From: Chloroflexota bacterium
GTDB taxonomy: Bacteria; Chloroflexota; Dehalococcoidia; UBA2979
NCBI GenBank assembly: GCA_009843585.1
Contig: VYDC01000249.1
Span: 1 to 17,945 of the forward strand
Length of the DNA: 17,945 nt
Direction of reading: 5' to 3'
The position numbers and the translations under genes are program-made. Below are positions 7,313-15,345 of the stretch, one piece after another. Each line of letters begins with the position of its first letter. Positions within the stretch are counted from its first letter, which is position 1. Under the pieces are notes generated by a model. That model had not been told where the DNA came from. It was given only the letters and a program-made list of their open reading frames with translations, and searched no databases.

Positions 7313-8680
7313 GTGACGAGACGAGTCGCCATCGTGGGGGGCGGCGTCTCCGGGCTGGGCGCCGCGTGGGCGCTTCACCACCACCCGGACCGCTTCGACT
7401 TTCGCCTGTACGAGTCGCGGGGTGAGATCGGCGGCAACGCCATCACCGCCGACATGCCCCAGGACGACGGCTCCGTCATCCCGTTCGACATCTCCGTCAC
7501 GGCGTGCATCCCGTCGGTCTACGACCACATCGTGCTGCTGATGGAGAAGTTCGGCATCGACATCCTCGACACCCGGTTCAGCTACAGCGTGAGATACGGC
7601 AGCGGGACCTACGCCCACGACTACGACTCCGACATCCGGCGGCAGCTGCAACCCGAGATCGTGCGGTTCCAGCGACTGCTCGGGCGGCTGCGGTGGTTCG
7701 GCTTCCTGAGCCGCTCCCACTCAAGACTCCTGAACGCGCTGAATCCATTCAACTACGTCAGCATGGGCACCTTGCTCAATCTCGGCGGGTATTCGGGCGA
7801 CTTTCGCTACAAGATACTCAAGCCCATGTTCGTGAACTTCCTCATGGCCACGAACGTGTTCGACATGCCTGCGTCGCTCTTCGCGAGGTACCTTGACTTC
7901 TTCGATATCGAGACCGCCACGCCCATGCAGACGTGGGATCAGGGCACGCGCCGCATCTACTCGGAACTCTCGGCGCCCTTCCGAGACAAGATCTATCTCG
8001 CCCGCCCGGTTCGCAAGGTCTATCGGGAACGATCCCGCGTCATCGTCGAGGACGAACGCGGCGTGCGGGAGACGTTCGACGATGTCATCTTTGCGTGCAA
8101 CGCAAACCAGACCCTGATGATCCTCGACCGCCCGACGCTGCTCGAGCGCTACATCCTTTCATCGATACGGTACGAGAGCGAACTCCACAACCATGCGGTC
8201 GTCCACTCCGATCGCTCGGTGCTTCCCGACAACGACGTCAGGCCGCTGGAGACGCGAAGCAACCACATCGAGCACTACGGCGCCCGACCGGACAACTACG
8301 AGATCACGTACATCATGCACAACCAGCAGCCCTGGGCCCGCCGCTCCGACAGGCCGTGCCTTGTGACCTACAACCCGATCAGCTCTATCGACGAGCGAAC
8401 CGTCGTCCGGCGATGGTGGTTCCAGCACATCGTCCACGACGTGAGGCACGTCGTCTGGATCGTCAGCCTCTTCCGGTTCATCCAGGGGAGGAGACGGACG
8501 TGGCACTGCGGGGCGCACACGCTCATCAACAGCCAGGAGACCTGCCTCATCACGGGGCTCGCGGCCGCGAGACAGATGGGCGCGGACTACCCCTTCGACG
8601 ATCCGGCGGCGAGGCGGTCGTTCAACCACTACGGGAGCCTGATGTACGGCTCGCGGTTCCGGAAGGCGCGACCCGCGTAA
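7313..8680 (+). CDS. NAD(P)/FAD-dependent oxidoreductase, COG2907-like amine-oxidase fold
   Basis: Flavoprotein of unknown substrate. The 455-residue product opens with a Rossmann dinucleotide motif (VAIVGGGVSGLGAAWAL, 5-21) and the FAD ribose-binding acidic residue in YESRGEIGG (33-41). The C-terminal FAD-contacting segment reads GAHTLINSQETCLITGLAAA (401-420). Overall it resembles the COG2907 group of predicted FAD proteins, which often sit near fatty-acid-modifying genes. Start GTG at 7313 has GGGAGGG about 8 bases upstream. Base composition is unusual: lines I counted inside the gene are 48-63% GC, against about 70% nearby, suggesting recent acquisition. A Rieske oxygenase follows after 199 bp. 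No transmembrane segment is obvious. The reaction catalysed cannot be told. Confidence 0.85.
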   Translation: MTRRVAIVGGGVSGLGAAWALHHHPDRFDFRLYESRGEIGGNAITADMPQDDGSVIPFDISVTACIPSVYDHIVLLMEKFGIDILDTRFSYSVRYGSGTYAHDYDSDIRRQLQPEIVRFQRLLGRLRWFGFLSRSHSRLLNALNPFNYVSMGTLLNLGGYSGDFRYKILKPMFVNFLMATNVFDMPASLFARYLDFFDIETATPMQTWDQGTRRIYSELSAPFRDKIYLARPVRKVYRERSRVIVEDERGVRETFDDVIFACNANQTLMILDRPTLLERYILSSIRYESELHNHAVVHSDRSVLPDNDVRPLETRSNHIEHYGARPDNYEITYIMHNQQPWARRSDRPCLVTYNPISSIDERTVVRRWWFQHIVHDVRHVVWIVSLFRFIQGRRRTWHCGAHTLINSQETCLITGLAAARQMGADYPFDDPAARRSFNHYGSLMYGSRFRKARPA

Positions 8681-8879
8681 CCGGAGCCGACGTGTCGGGC
8701 ACACGCGACCGAGCCCGCCACGCTCGCCCGCGCACGATCGCCGCATCGGGAGGGGCGGACGCGCTCGGTTCCGCGGGGTCCGCACCGTGTGCGCCAGCGA
8801 CGGCGTCTCGTATGCTCGACGTGTCGCTGCGTGACGACAGGGTCGGCCGGCCCGGAGCCCGGAACGGAGTGCCAGGGAG

Positions 8880-9902
8880 ATGCCCACTCGACACGGTGAA
8901 CCCGCCGTCGCGGCCCTGCCCTCCCCATTCCCCGAGGGCTGGTATTTCGTCGGGAGCCGTCCGGCCGTCGAGAAGGCAGGACTCATCCAGAAGACCTGGA
9001 TGGGGGAGACCGTCGTCGTCTGGAGTGATGAGGACGGCCAGGCATGCGTCGCCGAGGCGGTCTGTCCCCACCTCGGCTCCCAGCTCGGGCCCGATGCCGG
9101 CGGGCGGGTCCGCGAGGGGCGCCTCGTCTGCCCCTTCCACGGCTTCGAGTTCGACGCAAGCGGCCAGTGCGTCGCCACGCCCTACGCGCCTCCTCCGAGG
9201 TCCGCCCGGTTGCGCGTCTTCCACACACGAGAGATACACGGCCTGATCTTCGCCTGGTGGGGGATCGATGGCCGCGAGCCCCAGTGGGAGCTCCCGGAGG
9301 ATCCGCCCGACGAGGGCGACTGGTGCGCGGCCGAGATCCGCACGACTCGCTTTCCCGGCCACCCGCAGGAGACCACGGAGAACTCCGTCGATCTCGCCCA
9401 TCTGCGCTACGTCCACGGGTACGACAGCGTGAGCCGCGCCGACCCCCTCGCGATCGACGGTCACCGCCTCGTGAGCCGTTTCGACTTCAAGAGCGTCCGG
9501 AGGATCGCAGGGTTCGCGACGATCACGTTCGACATCGCCGCGAACGCCCGCATCTTCGGGCTGGGCTACTCGTTCGTGGAGATCCATGAGCGCTCCATCG
9601 GGATGGAGATGCGCCTCTGGATCCTGGCGACGCCGGTCGACGGCACCGACATCGACCTCTCCCAGGTGTCGCAGGTCCGCACGATACGCAGGCCGAAGCG
9701 GTGGATCGCCGGACTCGGGTTCCTCCCCACGGGCTGGCGCGCCCCGCTCATGAACAGGTTCATCGTGACCCGGCAGCAGCAGGACGTGCAGCAGGACGTC
9801 GTGATCTGGCAGCGCAAGAAGTTCCTGCCCCGCCCGCGCCTCAACCGGGCTGACGGCGAGATCGTCGCCTTCCGCGACTACTGCACTCAGTTCTACGCCT
9901 AG
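8880..9902 (+). CDS. Rieske non-heme iron oxygenase, DAF-36/KshA-like
   Basis: Predicted terminal oxygenase of a two- or three-component system. The 340-residue protein has an N-terminal Rieske [2Fe-2S] domain with CPHLG (Cys62, His64) and CPFHG (Cys84, His87). The mononuclear-iron site is in ENSVDLAHLRYVHG, where Asp171, His174 and His179 match the D-x2-H-x4-H spacing. QQDVVIWQRKKF (304-315) supplies a likely third ligand (Asp306). The C-terminal ending FRDYCTQFY resembles the DAF-36/Neverland cholesterol 7-desaturase and 3-ketosteroid 9-hydroxylase (KshA) group, which ends similarly. ATG at 8880 is the only good start: GGAG lies 10 bases upstream and an in-frame TGA lies at 8832. A sterol, steroid or hopanoid-like substrate is an inference. 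No reductase partner is visible in the window. Confidence 0.88.
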   Translation: MPTRHGEPAVAALPSPFPEGWYFVGSRPAVEKAGLIQKTWMGETVVVWSDEDGQACVAEAVCPHLGSQLGPDAGGRVREGRLVCPFHGFEFDASGQCVATPYAPPPRSARLRVFHTREIHGLIFAWWGIDGREPQWELPEDPPDEGDWCAAEIRTTRFPGHPQETTENSVDLAHLRYVHGYDSVSRADPLAIDGHRLVSRFDFKSVRRIAGFATITFDIAANARIFGLGYSFVEIHERSIGMEMRLWILATPVDGTDIDLSQVSQVRTIRRPKRWIAGLGFLPTGWRAPLMNRFIVTRQQQDVQQDVVIWQRKKFLPRPRLNRADGEIVAFRDYCTQFYA

Positions 9903-10403
9903 GCACCGCCGGGCACCGCCGGGCCGCCCTGCGCGCCGGGAGGCCGGGGCGTGCGGGCGCGCGGCCCGGTCACGGCGCACACGTGGGCTGCGGTCACGCG
10001 TCGTCGTCGGCGCGGGGCTTCAGGACGGGTGTGGCTGGCCAGGGAAGACCGTGCTGCGAACCTTCGAACTGACGGCGTCACCGTAGATCGCCGTCCCCCG
10101 CTGGTTCGCCACGATCCGCTACACGATCCCCACGCCGGAGGCCCTCGGCAGTCCGGTACTGTTCACCCTGCAGCCCTGGGCTCGATGACGAAGCGCCCAC
10201 CGTCCTCGACTTCGAGCGTCAGGCTGCGAACCCAAAGGACGACCGCAGGAACGGAGAGCCTGGCACCAAGCAGGAGGGAGAGGCTGAAGGCATCGGCGGG
10301 CGAGCTTCCACGAAGGACCCGATAGATGCGACGCCTCAAGATGAGGCACGTGCGGTCGCGAGTCGGCCGCCACGACGACGGCGAGATGGGCAAGGAGGGA
10401 AAG
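9903..10403. other. 500-bp gap without a confident gene
   Basis: Just after the Rieske stop there is a 10-bp tandem duplication (GCACCGCCGG, 9903-9923) and a 9-bp inverted repeat CCGGGCCGC/GCGGCCCGG (9919-9927 and 9961-9969) that may end transcription. The rest has no recognisable gene. On the minus strand about 10163-10330 reads as a short plausible protein end (VRSLTLEVEDGGRFVIEPR), but it has no start outside the GYD gene and I recognise no family. GC is lower than in flanking genes. It may be decayed coding sequence. Confidence 0.4.
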
Positions 10404-10697
10404 ATGCCCGCGTACCTAGTGCTGGCGAACTGGACCGAGCAGGGAATAGAAGACCTCAAGGAGAGCCCGGACCGACTCGTGGCTGCGCGTAACGCGATTG
10501 AGACGGCAGGCGGTCGGCTCACTGCCTTCTACATGACGATGGGCGAGTATGACTTGGCTGCCATCATCGAAGCGCCGGACGATGCGACCGTAGCGGGCAT
10601 GCTGCTTGGCATTGCCCGCCGGGGCTCCATTCGCACAAAGACGCTCCGAGCATTCGAGGAGGACGAGTTCCGCAGCATCATCGACACGCTGCCCTAG
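10404..10697 (+). CDS. GYD-domain protein
   Basis: Small stand-alone protein of 97 residues that fills the whole GYD domain (PF08734 type). It opens MPAYLVLANWTEQGIEDLKE and has the name-giving motif as MGEYD (46-50), with IRTKTLRAF near the end. ATG at 10404 is chosen because AAGGAGGG lies 5-12 bases upstream; a longer in-frame start at 10326 has no such site and would add unlikely basic residues. GYD proteins resemble the ligand-binding half of Lrp/AsnC regulators, but lack a DNA-binding domain, and their function is not established. GC in lines I counted is about 60%, lower than the surrounding chromosome. It is not obviously in an operon. Confidence 0.85.
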   Translation: MPAYLVLANWTEQGIEDLKESPDRLVAARNAIETAGGRLTAFYMTMGEYDLAAIIEAPDDATVAGMLLGIARRGSIRTKTLRAFEEDEFRSIIDTLP

Positions 10698-10970
10698 AAC
10701 GCGCGTCGAGTGCGGGGGATGGACCGTGCGTCGGGTTGTTCGCGCCCCGCGAGGTGATGCTGCCCTCCGTGACGTTCCACGGCGACGCGAACGATGTCCT
10801 GCTGGTGGTCGTCAGCGAACGCGTCTCACGGTCGTGGTCGTCACCGAGGACGACGCTCAGGCCCTGCTGAGGCCGATATCCGGGGCGTCTGGTCCCTGGT
10901 CGAACCCGGCGCCGCCGGACAGCCCCATCGGCGGTCTGGAACGCGGGGGAGGTCGAGTTTCCAATGGCCT
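10698..10970. other. Gap with possible frameshifted remnant upstream of the hydrolase
   Basis: Two overlapping frames look weakly coding. From ATG 10757 one reads MLPSVTFHGDANDVLLVVVS and stops at 10870. A second frame from about 10815 continues with LTVVVVTEDDAQALL and then runs into the hydrolase region. The similar VVV(S/T)E texture in both hints at one small gene broken by a frameshift near 10815, but no family is recognised. GGGGGAGG at 10945-10952 is the nearest Shine-Dalgarno-like site, too far from the hydrolase ATG. Confidence 0.25.
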
Positions 10971-11765
10971 ATGTTCAGTTCCCTTGCGTTCTTGCCGAAT
11001 GTAGTCCCGATCGGAGGCCGCGCCACGGTGGCGATCCACGTAGTACCGGCACTGGTCTCGTCTCACCGCCCACCAGTGCTGCTCATTCATGGCGCCGCGA
11101 ATTCGTCGGGGATCTGGCGGTTCTGGCAGGAGGCCCTCGCGGATCTCGGATGGAGTAGCTACGCCGTGGATCTTCGCGGCCACGGTCGGAGCTCGGGCTC
11201 AATCGATGGAGCAACCATGTCGGACTACGCCGACGACGTCGCGGCTGCGGCCGCCGGGCTCTCCGAGACCCCCGTCGTCATGGGGTGGAGCATGGGCGGT
11301 CTCGTCGCCATCATGGTCGCGGCACGCGGTCACGCACGGGCGTGTGTCGGGCTGGCGCCGAGCACGCCAGTTGCGCTCCGCGACGATGACCTGCCGATTC
11401 GCCCGGGGGTGTTCGGCCCCGAAGAGTACGGGATCACCAGCCTCGACCCTGCCACGCAGCCTTCCATGCCTGACCTGGATGCCCAGGAGCGAGCAGTCGC
11501 ACTCGAGTCGGCGTCGCAGGAGTCGCGGGCGGCGCGAGACGACCGCAAGGCGGGGATTGTAGTGTCGGAACTCCCATGCCCGCTCATGGTCGTGACAGGC
11601 AGTGAAGACCGCGCCTGGCCTCGGCCGGCATACGCCGGGATGCACCTGCGAGCGGAATACCTTGAGTCACCCGGCGCCTCGCACTGGGGGCTCGTGCTCA
11701 ACCGTCGTCGGTTGCCGGATCTGGCACGGCGCGTAGCCGAGTGGCTCGACGTGAACGCGGCTTGA
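10971..11765 (+). CDS. Alpha/beta-hydrolase
   Basis: Predicted esterase or related hydrolase of about 264 residues. The oxyanion-loop segment is VLLIHGAANSSGIW (36-49), the nucleophile elbow GWSMGG carries Ser107, the acid is probably Asp213 in GSEDRAWP, and the catalytic histidine is His238 in GASHWG. All triad members are present in the right order, so it should be active. The substrate cannot be told. The start is uncertain: ATG 10971 fits the expected N-terminal strand but lacks a nearby ribosome site, and the frame stays open upstream to 10794. The GC content is a little lower than the neighbours. It lies alone between the GYD gene and the tRNA-Gln gene. Confidence 0.82.
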   Translation: MFSSLAFLPNVVPIGGRATVAIHVVPALVSSHRPPVLLIHGAANSSGIWRFWQEALADLGWSSYAVDLRGHGRSSGSIDGATMSDYADDVAAAAAGLSETPVVMGWSMGGLVAIMVAARGHARACVGLAPSTPVALRDDDLPIRPGVFGPEEYGITSLDPATQPSMPDLDAQERAVALESASQESRAARDDRKAGIVVSELPCPLMVVTGSEDRAWPRPAYAGMHLRAEYLESPGASHWGLVLNRRRLPDLARRVAEWLDVNAA

Positions 11766-12087
11766 CGGAGGGTCCGATCAATCTGTGTCGAGCGCGTCGG
11801 CTGGACTCTGAGCGGAGGTGTGACCAAGTCCCGGGGCGGCAGCCTACGTGCCCTACCCCCGGCCGCGAGAGTTCCACGCATCGTGGAAACCGTCCCCGAC
11901 CGTCGGCTCGCGGTACGAACCGTCCTTGGCCTTGTCGCTGCGAAGCTCATCGATGACGGCATTGAGGATGTCGAGAGCTAGCTGCGCGAGCTTCACGAGA
12001 TGAAGGACCGAAGGATGGAACTGGTCAAGTTCGAGCCCGAGACGAGCTACGAGATCGAGCGGGTGTTCGCCGAGTTCGCATCGGTTA
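11766..12087. other. 322-bp gap with decayed-looking reading frames next to tRNA-Gln
   Basis: No intact gene is seen. The plus strand reads RLAVRTVLGLVAAKLIDDGI (about 11897-11956), meets a TAG at 11980, then continues in the same frame as LRELHEMKDRRMELVKFEPE up to the tRNA. The minus strand across the same bases can be read as LAQLALDILNAVIDELRSDK ending at a TAG near 11868. The two are codon-register mirror images, so at most one is real. I recognise no family. The likeliest reading is a broken gene fragment. Confidence 0.3.
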
Positions 12088-12161
12088 TGGCTGGGGACCG
12101 AGGATTCGAACCTCGACTTACTGATCCAGAGTCAGCTGTCCTACCATTAGACGAGTCCCCA
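12088..12161 (-). tRNA. tRNA-Gln (anticodon CTG)
   Basis: On the minus strand a full cloverleaf can be drawn: acceptor TGGGGAC with GTCCCCA, an anticodon stem GCTGA/TCAGT around CTCTGGA (anticodon CTG, reads CAG), and a T arm with GGTTCGAATCC. Discriminator G and an encoded CCA (12088-12090) follow. It is 74 bases long. Its 3' end points at the gene-poor 9.9-12.1 kb stretch. Confidence 0.96.
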
Positions 12162-12173
12162 GCGCCCCGCCGA

Positions 12174-12202
12174 AGCGTAACAGCAGACCGAAGGCCGGTC
12201 AT
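12174..12202 (-). promoter_or_regulatory. Possible promoter of tRNA-Gln
   Basis: On the minus strand ATGACC (12197-12202) and TACGCT (12174-12179) are 17 bases apart, and transcription would begin a few bases before the tRNA. Matches are 4 and 3 of 6, so this is modest support. Confidence 0.35.
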
Positions 12203-12249
12203 CCGCCGCGGCGCTTGCCGCACCCGCGATCGCACCGCACGCTGTCGCG

Positions 12250-12897
12250 ATGCTCGACGCGCTCCATGACTGGCTGACCGCATGGGCCGACGGCCCGGCC
12301 GGACCGGCGGCGCTGGGCGTGCTCTCCGCGTCCGAGGCCGTCTTCTTCCCGCTGCCGCCCGATCCGCTGCTGATCGCGCTCGCGCTGGCACACCCCGAGC
12401 GTGCGCTGCTCTACGGGGCGCTCACCACCGTCACATCGGTCGCGGGCGGCCTCGTCGGGCACTGGATCGGGCTCCGGTTCGGCCGCCCCGTGCTGCAGCG
12501 CTACCAGCGGCCGAGCACCGAGCGCGTCGAGCGGCTCTTCCGGGAGTACGGGCTCTGGGCCGTGGTGATCGCGGGCTTCACACCGCTGCCCTTCAAGCTC
12601 TTCACGGTGTCGTCCGGCGTCTTCGGGATGGCACGCGTCCCCTTCCTGCTGGCGTCCGCGGCGGGGCGGGCGGCGCGCTTCATGCTCATCAGCCTGCTGA
12701 TCTTCATCTGGGGCGATCGGTTTCGCGCCTTCCTCGACGATCGCTTCGAGCTCGTCATGTCGGCGACCGGGATCCTCGTCGTCGCGCTGCTCGCGGTGTG
12801 GATAGTGAGGACCAAGCGCCGGGCGACGCCGGACCGCCGCGCCGAGGCGTCCGGGGACCGACCGGAGCGCGGGGATGACGTGCGCGGCGGAGGCTGA
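12250..12897 (+). CDS. YqaA/DedA-type (VTT domain) membrane protein
   Basis: Integral membrane protein of 215 residues with roughly four to five hydrophobic segments. The first re-entrant motif reads SEAVFFPLPPDPLLIALALA (28-47), and the second FTPLPFKLFTVSSGVFGM (110-127), followed by GRAARF (139-144). Paired proline-rich loops of this type define the DedA/VTT family, now linked to lipid-carrier or phospholipid flipping in other bacteria. The last 30 residues are hydrophilic, arginine-rich and probably cytoplasmic. ATG 12250 has no strong ribosome site. It is divergent from tRNA-Gln; the PAC2 gene follows after about 110 bp. Confidence 0.85.
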   Translation: MLDALHDWLTAWADGPAGPAALGVLSASEAVFFPLPPDPLLIALALAHPERALLYGALTTVTSVAGGLVGHWIGLRFGRPVLQRYQRPSTERVERLFREYGLWAVVIAGFTPLPFKLFTVSSGVFGMARVPFLLASAAGRAARFMLISLLIFIWGDRFRAFLDDRFELVMSATGILVVALLAVWIVRTKRRATPDRRAEASGDRPERGDDVRGGG

Positions 12898-13010
12898 TGA
12901 CGGCACGGCGGCGGCCCGGGACCGGCCCCGGGCGGATCGCGTGTGTTCCTGATCTTCACCATGATCGGTACCATCGCCCTGGCCGCGACGCGCGGGACGG
13001 GAGAAGAGAC

Positions 13011-13958
13011 ATGGCTGGCGAGTCCGGCAGCGATCGACCTCACGAGGCACCCCATCCCGCGCTCCGTGCGCACACGGAGATCCGCCAGCTGCGGGACCCG
13101 CTGCTGCTCGCCGCGTTCCGCGGCTTCAGCGATCCGCAGGGGGCGGCGGCCGCGGCGATCGACCACTTCGCGGAGCAGTGGGGTGCACAGCCTCTCGCCG
13201 ACGTCGATCCCGAGGCCTTCTACGACTTCACCGTGCAGCGACCGCGCGTCCGCCTCGAGGAGGGGGAGCGCGTGATGGACTGGCCGCAGACCCGGTTCAT
13301 GGTCGCCTCACCTGCGGGCGCCGGGCGAGACGTCGTCCTCCTTCGCGGCGCCGAGCCGCACCTCCGCTGGCGCACCTTCGCCGAGGCGATCGCCGCGTTA
13401 CTGGAGACCGTCGGCAGCACCGAGAGCGTCACCCTCGGCGCCCAGCCCGCAGCCGTTCCGCACACGCGGCCGCTCCCCGTGACGCTCTCCGCTTCCGACG
13501 CCGCCTTCGAGGAGCGGTTCGGGCTGTCGGCACCGGGTTCCCGCTACCAGGGTCAGACCGGGATCGTCGGCGTCCTCAACCTGCACCTGCGCGCGCGCGG
13601 CTGGCGCAACGCGAGCCTCTGGGCGCTGGCCCCCCACTACCTGACCATCGGTCCGAACCCCGCGGTGAGCCTCGCCCTGGCGGCCCTCGTCGATCGCGGC
13701 TACGGAACCGCCACCGGGCACGTCGCCCTCACGAAGCAGCTCGGCGAGTTCGACGAGCAGGTGCAGGAAGCGCTCGCGCAGTCGAGCGAGGCGGCTGATT
13801 ATGTCCGGCAGCTGGAGGAGCAGTACGACGCCAACCGCCCCGCCGATGACGAGACGTCCGACCCGGGGGCGGCGGACGCCGCCTCGGAGCTGCCCCCGAC
13901 GGCCGACCTGCTCGACGATCTCGAGAGCTTCCTGAGGCGCCGCCGGGACCCCGACTAG
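13011..13958 (+). CDS. PAC2-family protein
   Basis: The 315-residue product belongs to the PAC2 (proteasome-assembly-chaperone-like) family common in actinobacteria. The N-terminal part has LRDPLLLAAFRGFSDPQGAA (27-46), then DPEAFYDFTVQRP (66-78), the family's usual pattern, and later GVLNLHLRARGWRNASLWAL and a GPNP segment typical of the fold. The last 60 residues form a hydrophilic helix with a LEEQYD repeat-like region and an acidic end. ATG 13011 is chosen because GGGAGAAG precedes it; the frame is open back to 12897 but that part reads as shadow. Function in bacteria is unproven, and no proteasome or ATPase gene is in the window. Confidence 0.87.
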   Translation: MAGESGSDRPHEAPHPALRAHTEIRQLRDPLLLAAFRGFSDPQGAAAAAIDHFAEQWGAQPLADVDPEAFYDFTVQRPRVRLEEGERVMDWPQTRFMVASPAGAGRDVVLLRGAEPHLRWRTFAEAIAALLETVGSTESVTLGAQPAAVPHTRPLPVTLSASDAAFEERFGLSAPGSRYQGQTGIVGVLNLHLRARGWRNASLWALAPHYLTIGPNPAVSLALAALVDRGYGTATGHVALTKQLGEFDEQVQEALAQSSEAADYVRQLEEQYDANRPADDETSDPGAADAASELPPTADLLDDLESFLRRRRDPD

Positions 13959-14025
13959 CGCCGCTCGCGCTCGCGGACGACGGCCTCTCGACAGAGCAGG
14001 CGGGCCGGGCCCGTCCGGTCCGCTC

Positions 14026-15225
14026 CTATGCGACAGCGAGAGGCAACCTCGCGAGTCCCCGCAGGAGGAGGGTGCCGCGATGGTCCGCGGCTTCCGCCGC
14101 GGCGCCGATCGAGGAGTAGCGGGCGAGCAGCGCCGCGAACGCGAGCTCTGCCTCGAGTCGCGCGAGCGGTGCCCCCAGGCAGAAGTGAGGCCCGAGTCCG
14201 AACGAGAGATGGCGGTTCGCCGGCCGGTCCGGCATGAATTCGTCCGGTCGGTCGAACTGCGCCGGATCGCGGTTCGCCGCCCCGACCATGACGAGAAGGA
14301 GCGCGCCCCGCTCAATCGCCGTCTCCCCGATGCGCGTGTCTGCGCGGGCAACCCGGACGACGCCCTGCACGGGTGAGTCGAAGCGCAGCATCTCCTCCAC
14401 GACCGCCGGCGCCATCGAGGGTTCGGCCCGCATCCGTCCGACGACGTCGGGACGGCCGAGCAGGGCGAGCGCGCCGTTGCCGATGAGGTTGGTCGTGGTC
14501 TCTTGCCCCGCCACGAGCAGCAGGATCGCGAACGCGAGGATCTCGTCGGTGGTGAGCTCCTCGGCCTGGCCCGCGGCCACCAGGGCCGAGATCAGATCGG
14601 AGCGCGGGGAGAGGCGGCGCTCGTCAACGAAGCCCCGGAAGTAGTCCATGAGCTCGAGCGTCGTCTCCCGGGCCTCCACGATGGCCGCTTCGGAGTTCCT
14701 GAGGTCGGTGGTCGCGGCGATGGCCCGCGACCAGGTGGCGAAGCGGTCGCGATCGTCGGGCGGGACCCCGAGCAGCTCGGCGATGACGATCACGGGGAGC
14801 GGACGGGCGAGCGTCGCCATCAGGTCGAACTCACCGCGCTCCGGGGCGGAGGCCAGCAGCTCGCATGCGATGCCCTCGATGCGCGGCCCCAGCTCCGCGA
14901 CGCGGCGCGGCGTGAACGCGCGGGTGACGATCGCGCGCATCCGCGTGTGCGCGGGCGGATCGATCGTGAGCAGCGTCCGGGCCTCGCCCAGAGGCGACCG
15001 GGACCGCTGCTCCCTGACCAGCTCCCCGACCTGTCCGCCGGCCTGTCGCGTGTCCGACGAGTAGGTCGTCGGATCGCGCAGGACTGCGAGGCAATCCGCG
15101 TAGCCGGTCAGGACCCACGCCTGCAGGGCGCCGCTGCGGTGGACTGGCTCCTCGGCGCGGAGCCTGCTGTACTGGATGTAGGGATTCCGCCTGAAGGACG
15201 GCACGAACGGGTTGAAGGTGACCAT
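14026..15225 (-). CDS. Cytochrome P450 (soluble bacterial type)
   Basis: Heme monooxygenase of 399 residues, a normal length. The heme-binding loop is FGLGPHFCLGAPLAR (342-356), with Cys349 as thiolate ligand. The ExxR pair is Glu278/Arg281 in VEEMLR. The I-helix oxygen-binding motif is AGQETT (239-244), with Gln-Glu where AG-x-[DE]-T is expected. The segment IDPPAHTRMRAIVTRAFTPR (88-107) matches the C-helix region of CYP107-like enzymes. No membrane anchor is present. ATG 15225 is at the start of the homologous core. The ferredoxin and reductase it needs are not in the window. It is divergent from the ABC1 kinase over 120 bp. Substrate unknown. Confidence 0.95.
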   Translation of the reverse strand: MVTFNPFVPSFRRNPYIQYSRLRAEEPVHRSGALQAWVLTGYADCLAVLRDPTTYSSDTRQAGGQVGELVREQRSRSPLGEARTLLTIDPPAHTRMRAIVTRAFTPRRVAELGPRIEGIACELLASAPERGEFDLMATLARPLPVIVIAELLGVPPDDRDRFATWSRAIAATTDLRNSEAAIVEARETTLELMDYFRGFVDERRLSPRSDLISALVAAGQAEELTTDEILAFAILLLVAGQETTTNLIGNGALALLGRPDVVGRMRAEPSMAPAVVEEMLRFDSPVQGVVRVARADTRIGETAIERGALLLVMVGAANRDPAQFDRPDEFMPDRPANRHLSFGLGPHFCLGAPLARLEAELAFAALLARYSSIGAAAEAADHRGTLLLRGLARLPLAVA

Positions 15226-15345
15226 CGGCCCGATCGTACCGTGACGCGAAGGCCGCCGGGATCGGCGCCCCGAGCACCGGTGTCAGCCGCCCTGCGGGAT
15301 CGGTCGCCTCGCCACAAGCGAGACCGCAGTTGATCGGCCGGCTCG

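Noticed and set aside
8622..9980. 452-codon minus-strand frame opposite the Rieske gene
   Set aside because: No recognisable domain; the Rieske motifs on the plus strand account for the sequence.
10029..10067. Segment TGGCTGGCCAGGGAAGACC followed by GAACCTTCGAAC resembling the 3' end of tRNA-Gln
   Set aside because: Considered as an att-site copy, but only a few short words match and they are differently spaced, so it is not a real duplicate.
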